Assembly (NCBI GenBank): GCA_027451605.1
Contig: DAIDJA010000107.1
Location: 1-6,403, forward strand
Length of the DNA stretch: 6,403 nt
Reading direction: 5' to 3'
From: Acidimicrobiales bacterium
GTDB lineage: Bacteria > Actinomycetota > Acidimicrobiia > Acidimicrobiales > JABEUL01
The notes under the pieces are model-generated. The model was not told the origin of the DNA. It saw nothing but the letters and a program-made list of their open reading frames with translations, and ran no database searches. This document shows, piece by piece, positions 1-5,847 of this stretch; position 1 is the stretch's first letter, and each line of letters opens with the position of its first letter. The position numbers and the translations under genes were made by a program.

Positions 1-504
1 CGACTTAAATACCTTTCCAGAGTTTATCCGCGCTATATCCACGGAAACCTTCAGGCTTACGGCTACGACCCCAATACCGGTGATTTCGCATTACTTGCCA
101 GATCCATGTCGGTTTCTGTCGGGACGGATAACGATACCATAGTCTATGTCCCGCCGACTGATTCAGATAAGATTGCCGTTGGCGGCAGTGCAACTTTGGC
201 GAAAGTTGTGACAAATCCTGATGGAAGCCGGCTAGCCTATGTTTCGGCAAAAATCGGCAATTATGTGGTAATGGTAGGAAATGTATTGAATGACGGTTGG
301 TTGAATACGGTTACCCAAGAGGCTCAAAATTTGCCGCAACCGATATCCGAAGTTCAGGCCAGACAGACTCTTAATCAGGCACTACAATTTGCGCTTAATT
401 CAACCGACCCTTCAATCAAAATCAAGGCGGGTTTGGCAAATGGCCTAGCGAACTTGTTACTGGGTTCGGTCTCAGCTGATCCAAATCTGACTCATTCCGG
501 TTAG
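1..504 (+). CDS. C-terminal part of a GH5 endoglycosylceramidase-like glycoside hydrolase (5' end outside window)
   Basis: The frame is open from base 1 to a TAG at 502-504 and gives 167 residues; the true start lies upstream. The ATG at 106 is internal, because the 35 codons before it are open and read like the same domain (YPRYIHGN, then YGYDPNTGDFAL). This matches the recalled pattern of the small beta-sandwich that closes GH5 endoglycosylceramidase-type enzymes: a YPRA-x-G segment, Y-x-FDP-x-T-x-x-F-x-L, then T-V-x-V-P, a VxGG turn and a final V-x-V strand ending near residue 94. Such enzymes cleave glycosidic bonds in glycolipids or related glycosides and are often secreted, but the catalytic barrel is not in view, so substrate and location cannot be judged. 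A tail of about 70 residues after the domain is unusual. It is convergent with glpX. The family call is a recalled resemblance and is moderate in strength. Confidence 0.55.
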   Translation, partial: RLKYLSRVYPRYIHGNLQAYGYDPNTGDFALLARSMSVSVGTDNDTIVYVPPTDSDKIAVGGSATLAKVVTNPDGSRLAYVSAKIGNYVVMVGNVLNDGWLNTVTQEAQNLPQPISEVQARQTLNQALQFALNSTDPSIKIKAGLANGLANLLLGSVSADPNLTHSG

Positions 505-595
505 ATGAAGCTATAATTTAGTCCCAAAGTTGATATTTGGTCAGAAATACAGTTCACCTGTTTAGTTACCCATTGTGGCTGGCACTAGGCAATAT

Positions 596-1585
596 TCAAT
601 CAAATTTGATAGATGAAAATTCCTTAAGTTTATCCAGAGAATGGGTGGCTGAAATGGTTCGCATCGTTCCGGACTTAGATCGCATGACCAGAGAATGGGT
701 TAGAGCGCCGTTTTGACTAAACTTGACACCTTTAAGTAAATCGCCGTCGGTGATTCCTGTGGCCGCAAAAAAGCAGTTATTTCCTTTTACCAAATCGTCC
801 GTGGTGAGGACCTGGTCGAGATTATATCCTTCGTCCAAAGCAGCCCGTCTTTCCGCATCGTTTCTCGGCCAAAGTTTAGCCTGAATTTCTCCGTCAATGC
901 ATTTCAAAGCCGCACCTGCGATTACTCCTTCGGGTGTGCCCCCGATTCCGATAAGTATATCTATCCCGGATTCGGGCAATGCCGCCGCAATAGCCGCCGC
1001 AACATCACCGTCTGAAATAAGGCTGATCCTGGCCCCTGTGGCCCTTACTTCAGAAATTATTTCAGCGTGTCGAGGCCTGTCTAGAATAACTGCCGTAACA
1101 TCCCTAACCGGTACACCTTTAGCTTTTGCGACCTGTTCGATATTATGGGAAACCGGAGCATTTATATCGATTTTTCCGGAAGCCGATTTTGCAACTGCAA
1201 TCTTTTCCATGTAGACGCACGGTCCGGGATTGAACATTGTTCCGCGTTCTGACACTGCAATCACCGATAAAGCACCGCCACGTCCCAAAGAAGTCAGGGT
1301 AGTGCCGTCAATCGGGTCAACTGCAATATCCGTTTCCGGTTGTTCTCCGTTACCGATTGACTCGCCGTTAAATAGCATGGGGGCTTCATCTTTTTCGCCT
1401 TCTCCGATAACTACTATGCCATCCATGGATACCGACGACAAAACCACGCGCATAGCATTTACGGCTGCGCCGTCTGCCCCATTTTTGTCTCCACGCCCCA
1501 TCCAACGACTGGCCGCCAAAGCGGCGGCTTCGGTAACGCGAACTAATTCAAGTGCTAAATTTCTATCTGGTTGTTGATTAATCAC
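596..1585 (-). CDS. glpX: Class II fructose-1,6-bisphosphatase GlpX
   Basis: Hydrolyses fructose 1,6-bisphosphate to fructose 6-phosphate in the cytosol, the key gluconeogenic step; in many actinobacteria GlpX is the main or only such enzyme. The 329 residues are full length. The N-terminus aligns with GlpX ([13 protein letters not shown], then [17 protein letters not shown] at 30-46). Further family motifs are GEGEKDEAP (61-69), DPIDGTT (90-96), YMEK (125-128), DRPRH (169-173), SDGD (191-194) and GIGGTPEG (213-220). By alignment with E. coli GlpX the metal ligands are Asp38, Glu62, Asp90, Asp93 and Glu219, all present. The start is GTG at 1583-1585, read on the minus strand. No Shine-Dalgarno sequence is visible before it, while GATAAT lies 9 nt upstream, which suggests a leaderless transcript. 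It is divergent from murA. The identification is secure. Confidence 0.97.
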   Translation of the reverse strand: MINQQPDRNLALELVRVTEAAALAASRWMGRGDKNGADGAAVNAMRVVLSSVSMDGIVVIGEGEKDEAPMLFNGESIGNGEQPETDIAVDPIDGTTLTSLGRGGALSVIAVSERGTMFNPGPCVYMEKIAVAKSASGKIDINAPVSHNIEQVAKAKGVPVRDVTAVILDRPRHAEIISEVRATGARISLISDGDVAAAIAAALPESGIDILIGIGGTPEGVIAGAALKCIDGEIQAKLWPRNDAERRAALDEGYNLDQVLTTDDLVKGNNCFFAATGITDGDLLKGVKFSQNGALTHSLVMRSKSGTMRTISATHSLDKLKEFSSIKFD

Positions 1586-1606
1586 TAAAGTGAGATTATC
1601 AGATTA
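1571..1606. promoter_or_regulatory. Candidate overlapping divergent promoters for glpX and murA
   Basis: Only 32 bp separate the glpX and murA start codons, so at least one promoter must run into coding sequence. On the plus strand TTGTTG (1571-1576, inside glpX codons 3-5) lies 17 bp before GATTAT (1594-1599). That hexamer is preceded by TGA, which fits an extended -10 element and predicts a murA transcript start near 1606. On the minus strand the nearly coincident GATAAT (1600 down to 1595) would start glpX transcription within a few bases of its GTG; no good -35 is seen on that side. These are consensus matches read by eye in an AT-rich stretch, so confidence is low. Confidence 0.35.
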
Positions 1607-1609
1607 AGC

Positions 1610-1614
1610 GAGGT
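1610..1614 (+). promoter_or_regulatory. Ribosome binding site of murA
   Basis: GAGGT lies 3 nt before the GTG at 1618. The spacing is short but usable, and this site favours 1618 as the murA start. The encoded N-terminus (MEIFEI, then the KxxGAKN region at residues 17-23) begins where MurA proteins usually do. Confidence 0.5.
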
Positions 1615-1617
1615 CGT

Positions 1618-2892
1618 GTGGAAATTTTTGAAATAAATGAGTCATTTGATTTAAAAGGACAGATTAAAATACAGGGCGCAAAAAATTCCGTTTTGAAGCT
1701 AATGGCCGCCTCGCTTCTGTGTCCCGGTAAGCACAGATTCGCAAATTGCCCTGATATTACCGATGTTTCCGATATGTTGCAGATTTTGCGAAATTTGGGA
1801 GTTAAAGGAAACTATAATTCCGAAACTGCGGTCTTGGATCTCGAAATACCCGAAGAAATTAATTTTGAATTTGATTCAAAATTAATAGATAAAATGCGTG
1901 CCTCCATTACCCTATTGGGACCGCTTTTGTCAAAAGGGGTCGAATTTGATTTGCCCTTTCCCGGAGGCGATGACTTTGGTGACAGACCTATAGATATACA
2001 TGTCAGGTGTTTAAATGAACTCGGGGCGTCAGTTGAAGTTGATGGAGTCTCAATACGATCAAATCCTAACCTCCGACGATTGATCGGTAATCGGGTGGTT
2101 CTCGAATATCCTTCCCACACGGCCACTGATAATTTATTAATGGCTTCAGTTACGGCTTGCGGGACCACGGTGATTGAAAACGCAGCCAGAGAACCTGAAA
2201 TAGTTGATCTCTGCAGTTATTTAATATCATTGGGTGCCAAGATTGAAGGCGGTGGCACATCACGAGTTGTAGTTGAGGGTGTCGAAAAACTCTTTCCGTC
2301 TCAAGACGCTCATATTGTGATCGGCGACAGAGTCGAAGCTGCCACATATATGTGCGCAGTAGGCGCCTGCGGAGGAAGTGTATATTTGGATGGTATTGAC
2401 TACACGTATTTGGACACACTTATCTATAAGCTGAAGACGGTAGGACTGGATATAAATTCAACGGGTAACGGATTAATGGTTTCGATGAAAAAACGTCCGA
2501 AGGCTGTAAATGTCTCCACACTTCCATTCCCCGGGATAGCAACCGACTATAAACCTACTTTGGTTGCAATGTTGGCCGTAGCCGACGGAGTTTCTATGGT
2601 TACCGAAAACATATTTGTCGGAAGGTTCAGATATGTTGAAGAACTGCAAAAAATGAATGCCGATATTTTGGTAGAAGGTCATCATATGGCGGTCACCGGA
2701 AAGCCAAGATTAAAAGGTGCAACGGTGAGGGCATATGATATAAGAGCCGGAGCATCGCTAATTATCGCCGGTATGAATGCAACCGATACCACGATCATTG
2801 AAAATGTTGATCACATACTTCGCGGATATGAAAAGATCAGTGAAAAATTCAAATCCCTTGGGGCAAACATACGCTTCCTTCCTGATGTTTAA
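1618..2892 (+). CDS. murA: UDP-N-acetylglucosamine 1-carboxyvinyltransferase MurA (Asp-type active site)
   Basis: Transfers enolpyruvate from phosphoenolpyruvate to UDP-GlcNAc, the first committed step of peptidoglycan synthesis, in the cytosol. The 424 residues match the usual length of the two-domain EPSP-synthase fold. Lys22-Asn23 (QGAKNS), Arg94 (MRAS), Arg123 (GDRP), the ENAAREPEIVD block (187-197), KRPKAVNV (292-299), Asp310 (ATDYKP), Asp374 and Arg376 (YDIRAGAS) and Arg402 (LRGYEKI) correspond to E. coli Lys22, Arg91, Arg120, Asp305, Asp369, Arg371 and Arg397. The loop that carries Cys115 in E. coli reads PGGDDFG here, so Asp118 replaces the Cys. The same swap in mycobacterial and chlamydial MurA gives fosfomycin resistance. 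After the catalytic Asp310 the sequence is YKP rather than the usual MQ or LQ, so this may be a distinct MurA subgroup or a second copy. The start is GTG with GAGGT upstream. It is divergent from glpX. Confidence 0.93.
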   Translation: MEIFEINESFDLKGQIKIQGAKNSVLKLMAASLLCPGKHRFANCPDITDVSDMLQILRNLGVKGNYNSETAVLDLEIPEEINFEFDSKLIDKMRASITLLGPLLSKGVEFDLPFPGGDDFGDRPIDIHVRCLNELGASVEVDGVSIRSNPNLRRLIGNRVVLEYPSHTATDNLLMASVTACGTTVIENAAREPEIVDLCSYLISLGAKIEGGGTSRVVVEGVEKLFPSQDAHIVIGDRVEAATYMCAVGACGGSVYLDGIDYTYLDTLIYKLKTVGLDINSTGNGLMVSMKKRPKAVNVSTLPFPGIATDYKPTLVAMLAVADGVSMVTENIFVGRFRYVEELQKMNADILVEGHHMAVTGKPRLKGATVRAYDIRAGASLIIAGMNATDTTIIENVDHILRGYEKISEKFKSLGANIRFLPDV

Positions 2893-2987
2893 GGTCTGAA
2901 AGCTTCATTTCTCATTAAAACTTTTAGCGACAGGACATAAGTTAAAATATTGTAGTTAATTTGAACATTTGAGAAAATCCCACCTAA

Positions 2988-3025
2988 CGAAACTTAAAAC
3001 ATCTAATCTGTTTTTTTAAGTTTTG
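2988..3025. repeat. Inverted repeat with 12-bp stem in the murA-meaB gap; possible weak terminator
   Basis: Bases 2988-2999 (CGAAACTTAAAA) pair with 3014-3025 (TTTTAAGTTTTG) with a single G-U wobble, leaving a 14-nt loop. The stem is almost all A-T. The run of seven T residues (3011-3017) lies in the loop and right arm, not after the stem, and the downstream flank is GGCTAATTTTGGG. It is therefore not a textbook intrinsic terminator for murA, though its place about 100 bp after the murA stop would suit one. It could also be a protein-binding site for the meaB-treS unit. Confidence 0.35.
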
Positions 3026-3039
3026 GGCTAATTTTGGGC
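3021..3039 (+). repeat. Tandem direct repeat TTTTGGGC, 11-bp period
   Basis: TTTTGGGC occurs at 3021-3028 and again at 3032-3039. The 11-bp period is about one helical turn, so both copies face the same side of the DNA. It lies about 63-80 bp before the meaB start and just before a candidate -35 (TTGAAC at 3042), a position that would suit an activator or repressor site. It could also be chance in a low-complexity gap. Confidence 0.4.
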
Positions 3040-3041
3040 AT

Positions 3042-3070
3042 TTGAACAAATAATATTAAATCGATAAAAA
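3042..3070 (+). promoter_or_regulatory. Candidate promoter of the meaB-treS-kinase unit
   Basis: TTGAAC (3042-3047) is followed after 17 bp by TAAAAA (3065-3070). Each matches the sigma-70-type hexamers at four of six positions. The predicted transcript would start near 3077, about 25 nt before the meaB GTG and upstream of its Shine-Dalgarno sequence. The gap is AT-rich, so such matches arise easily and confidence is low. Confidence 0.25.
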
Positions 3071-3084
3071 GTTAAGAAAAGTTA
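3067..3084 (+). repeat. Tandem direct repeat AAAAGTTA, 10-bp period
   Basis: AAAAGTTA is present at 3067-3074 and 3077-3084, again one helical turn apart. The pair overlaps the candidate -10 region and ends 17 bp before the GTG. It could be an operator or simply A-rich leader sequence. Confidence 0.35.
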
Positions 3085-3088
3085 CACA

Positions 3089-3094
3089 AAGGGA
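3089..3094 (+). promoter_or_regulatory. Ribosome binding site of meaB (decides start)
   Basis: AAGGGA lies 7 nt before GTG 3102 and 4 nt before TTG 3099. The spacing and the better start codon favour GTG 3102 over the one-codon-longer TTG start. Confidence 0.55.
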
Positions 3095-3101
3095 TTTATT
3101 G

Positions 3102-4064
3102 GTGGCCGAGAGCAGATATAACGCAGACGAACTTTATGAAAAAGCTAAGTCGGGAGATCGGAGATCCCTTGGAAGGCTTGTAACTATGATTGAGTCAGGT
3201 TATTTTAAAGCAGGTATTGCAAATAAATCCATATTGACTCCCGATTTAAAATCCATTTTAGTCGGAATTACAGGAGCGCCGGGAGCCGGTAAGTCAACTT
3301 TGACCTCACAGCTAATCGGTCAAATTCGAAACAGTGGCAACACCGTTTCGGTGATAGCGATAGATCCTTCATCACCTTTTACCGGCGGAGCAATTTTGGG
3401 TGACAGGATCCGAATGGGTGAACATGCCATGGACCCCGGAGTATATATTCGGTCACTTGCCACCAGAGGTCAACTGGGAGGGTTATCTGCAGCCGTTCCT
3501 GAGGTTGTAAAACTCATGAGTTCTCTGGGATTTAATTATATTTTGGTTGAAACGGTCGGGGTCGGACAGGTTGAGGTGGAAATCGTGGGCCAGGCTGACA
3601 CAACCGTGGTAGTCGTAAATCCCGGTTGGGGTGATTCGGTTCAAGCCAATAAGGCGGGCCTGATGGAGATTGCCGATATTTTCGTAATTAATAAAGCTGA
3701 TAGGCCCGGGGCAAAAGAAACCGCACGTGATTTAAAATCCATGCTGGAGCTTTCCGGCAATATGGACTGGACTCCTCCGATATGTGAGACTGTAGGAACC
3801 GATGGCACCGGAGTTCGGGATTTGTTGGAAAATATTCTAAACCATCGTCAATATTTGGTCGAGTCCGGAATTTTAACCAAAAAGGTGTTCCAAAGAACGA
3901 AAAATGAGCTGCTGGCAATGGTTAACGAGGCAATCGTAAATAAGGCAAACGGATATATTGAAACGGCTGAAGGCACTGATTTGATAAAATCAATAGTTGA
4001 CGGACGCGAGGATATGACCGCTGCCGCTAAAACGTTATTTGCCATGGTTACCAAAAACATATAA
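3102..4064 (+). CDS. meaB: MeaB/ArgK-family GTPase (methylmalonyl-CoA mutase-associated chaperone)
   Basis: A G3E-class P-loop GTPase that loads, protects or repairs the adenosylcobalamin cofactor of methylmalonyl-CoA mutase or a related acyl-CoA mutase in the cytosol. From GTG 3102 it is 320 residues, close to the family's usual length. An N-terminal helical part (DELYEKAKSGDRRSLGRLVTMIE) leads to Walker A GAPGAGKST at 58-66. Next come the AIDPSSPFTGGAILGDRIRM block (86-105), the switch motif ETVGVGQ (150-156), the NKAD guanine-specificity motif (197-200), TVGTDGTG (230-237) and a C-terminal helical dimerisation arm. The position after ETVGVGQ is Val where many homologues have Ser. The gene is followed by treS after 33 bp and probably shares its transcript; no mutase gene is in view, so its client cannot be named from this window. 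TTG 3099 is an alternative start one codon earlier. Confidence 0.93.
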   Translation: MAESRYNADELYEKAKSGDRRSLGRLVTMIESGYFKAGIANKSILTPDLKSILVGITGAPGAGKSTLTSQLIGQIRNSGNTVSVIAIDPSSPFTGGAILGDRIRMGEHAMDPGVYIRSLATRGQLGGLSAAVPEVVKLMSSLGFNYILVETVGVGQVEVEIVGQADTTVVVVNPGWGDSVQANKAGLMEIADIFVINKADRPGAKETARDLKSMLELSGNMDWTPPICETVGTDGTGVRDLLENILNHRQYLVESGILTKKVFQRTKNELLAMVNEAIVNKANGYIETAEGTDLIKSIVDGREDMTAAAKTLFAMVTKNI

Positions 4065-4097
4065 AGTTGCATTTGCGGGCGGAGCTGATATTTTAAC

Positions 4098-5822
4098 GTG
4101 TCCAGATCACTAAAAGACGACCCATTGTGGTATAAAAAAGCCGTATTCTATGAAGTATTCCCTCGAGGATTTTATGACGGGAATAATGACGGTGTCGGGG
4201 ATCTCGCCGGTGTGACCGCAAAGCTGGATTATTTGAGTTGGCTCGGAGTGGATTGCATTTGGCTCTTGCCATTCTACTGTTCGCCGATGAAAGACGGCGG
4301 GTATGACATCTCTGATTTTGAAAATGTCGATCCATCATATGGTACCGAAGCCGATCTTATCGAATTGATTGACAGAGCTCATTCTATGGGAATTCGCGTA
4401 ATATCTGATTTCGTAATGAACCATTCCAGCGATCAGCATCCGTGGTTTTTGGAGTCCAGATCAAGCAAGGATAATCCTAAGGCCGATTGGTATATCTGGC
4501 GTGATGATGACACGCAATATAAGGACGCGCGAATAATTTTTACCGACGTCGAGAACTCCAACTGGGCCTGGGATCATGTGAGGCAACAATACTATTGGCA
4601 TAGGTTTTATTCCCATCAACCGGACTTAAATTATGAAAACCCCGAAGTTCAGGAAGCTATGCTTTCCGTTGTTAAAAAATGGCTTGATCTGGGGTTGGAC
4701 GGCTTTAGATTGGATGCGGTGCCGTATCTGTTTCAAAAAGTAGATACCAACTGTGAAAACCTTCCTCAAACTCACGGCTTTTTGAAATTGTTAAGAAGGG
4801 AAATTGACAGCCGCTATCCCAACCGCGTACTTTTAGCAGAGATTAATCAGTGGCCTGCCGATTTGGTTGACTACTTTGGACAAGACGACGAATGTCATAT
4901 GTGTTTTCAGTTTCCGTTGATGCCCAGAATGTTTATGGCTATCCGACGAGAGCAAAGGCTTCCCATTACGGAAATCCTCTCTTTGACTCCCGATATACCT
5001 CCCAACTGCCAATGGGGACTATTCTTGCGAAATCTTGATGAATTGACTTTGGAACAGGTCAGTGACGAAGAGCGCGACTATATGTTTTCCGAATATGCTA
5101 AAGATACAAGAATGAAACGGCACATGGGAATCGCCCGTCGTTTTGCCCCACTTGTGGATAATTCCAGATCCATAGCAGAACTTCTTCACTCTCTCCTTTT
5201 CTCTCTCCCCGGGAGTCCGATTCTGTATTATGGCGATGAAATTATGATGGGTGACAACATATATCTAAAGGATCGTGATTCGGTAAGAACGCCGATGCAA
5301 TGGACTCCGGATAGAAACGGAGGATTTTCGCTTGCGAATTTTGAGCAGCTGTATCTACCCCCATTATTGGATTCGGTTTATGGATATCCCGCGGTTAACG
5401 TTGAATCACAGTTTAAAAATCCTGGTTCATTCCTTTTATGGATAAAAAAATTGATTTCAGTCAGAAGTAATTATGAGGTTTTCGGGATCGGGAAAATGGA
5501 GGTGCTTCACGACGACAACCCGTCTATCTTTGCATTTGTGAGATTTTTTGATGATGAATCTGAACGCGAAATTAAAGTCGAAACCGAACATAGTCAGGAT
5601 GTTGATAATATTGAGGTTGAAGATCAAGTAAGTGTCAACAGAGTATTGTGTGTATATAATCTTTCAAGATTCGCGCAGCCCGCAGAACTTGACTTAAGCA
5701 AATTTAAGGGGGCCAGATTGGTAGAACTAAGTGGAAGGGTAATTTTCCCTCAGATAACAGAAGGTTCTTACAGACTTACACTGGGACCCCACGGGTATTA
5801 TTGGTTCGAAATATCCGATTGA
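4098..5822 (+). CDS. treS: Trehalose synthase / maltose alpha-D-glucosyltransferase TreS (GH13_16), unusual region IV
   Basis: Interconverts maltose and trehalose by intramolecular transglucosylation in the cytosol; in actinobacteria it feeds maltose to the maltokinase-GlgE route. The 574 residues are a typical single TreS without a fused kinase. The N-terminus (DPLWYKKAVFYEV, 8-20) and DGVGDLAG (31-38) are diagnostic. Region I is DFVMNH (104-109). The nucleophile is Asp206 in GFRLDAVPYL, the acid/base Glu248 in LLAEINQWP, and the third carboxylate Asp314. Region IV reads RNLDELTLE (311-319), with Leu313 where NHDE is expected; Gln271 (MCFQFP) also replaces a usual His. The C-terminal beta domain runs from about 455 and holds an acidic insertion near 484-513 before VLCVYNLSRF. 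The GTG start is fixed by an in-frame TGA at 4086-4088; GGAG at 4081-4084 lies rather far upstream. A kinase gene follows 25 bp after the stop. Confidence 0.95.
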   Translation: MSRSLKDDPLWYKKAVFYEVFPRGFYDGNNDGVGDLAGVTAKLDYLSWLGVDCIWLLPFYCSPMKDGGYDISDFENVDPSYGTEADLIELIDRAHSMGIRVISDFVMNHSSDQHPWFLESRSSKDNPKADWYIWRDDDTQYKDARIIFTDVENSNWAWDHVRQQYYWHRFYSHQPDLNYENPEVQEAMLSVVKKWLDLGLDGFRLDAVPYLFQKVDTNCENLPQTHGFLKLLRREIDSRYPNRVLLAEINQWPADLVDYFGQDDECHMCFQFPLMPRMFMAIRREQRLPITEILSLTPDIPPNCQWGLFLRNLDELTLEQVSDEERDYMFSEYAKDTRMKRHMGIARRFAPLVDNSRSIAELLHSLLFSLPGSPILYYGDEIMMGDNIYLKDRDSVRTPMQWTPDRNGGFSLANFEQLYLPPLLDSVYGYPAVNVESQFKNPGSFLLWIKKLISVRSNYEVFGIGKMEVLHDDNPSIFAFVRFFDDESEREIKVETEHSQDVDNIEVEDQVSVNRVLCVYNLSRFAQPAELDLSKFKGARLVELSGRVIFPQITEGSYRLTLGPHGYYWFEISD

Positions 5823-5830
5823 AGTTTGAC

Positions 5831-5835
5831 GAGGA
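5831..5835 (+). promoter_or_regulatory. Likely ribosome binding site of the maltokinase-like gene
   Basis: GAGGA lies 12 nt before ATG 5848, longer than ideal but similar to the 13-nt gap before treS. No other start codon lies in frame between the upstream TGA (5827-5829) and this ATG, so 5848 is the earliest possible start. Confidence 0.35.
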
Positions 5836-5847
5836 TATAAGCTATCG

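Noticed and set aside
106..108. ATG at 106 as the start of a separate 132-residue gene
   Set aside because: The frame is open back to base 1, and the upstream 35 codons carry the YDP-x-TG-x-F pattern of the same domain; no ribosome binding site precedes 106.
524..561. Small hairpins between the convergent genes (CCAAA/TTTGG at 524-540 and ACAG/CTGT at 549-561)
   Set aside because: The stems are only 4-5 bp and no proper T-run follows on either strand, so a bidirectional terminator cannot be supported although one would be expected in this 91-bp gap.
897..1577. Long open frames on the plus strand opposite glpX (897-1214 and 1230-1577)
   Set aside because: They lie wholly inside glpX, encode low-complexity Ala/Ser/Pro/Ile-rich sequence with no family pattern, and are explained by the codon bias of the real gene.
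1812..2685. Minus-strand open frames inside murA
   Set aside because: murA is intact and motif-supported throughout; these frames have no recognisable domain and no ribosome binding site.
3099..3101. TTG at 3099 as the meaB start
   Set aside because: It adds only one codon, and GTG 3102 has better Shine-Dalgarno spacing and is a commoner start codon; TTG cannot be fully excluded.
3549..3578. Val instead of Ser after ETVGVGQ in MeaB as a possible loss of function
   Set aside because: The nucleotide-binding motifs are otherwise intact, and I recall actinobacterial homologues with GQVEVE followed by a similar NPGWGD block, so it is probably a subfamily trait.
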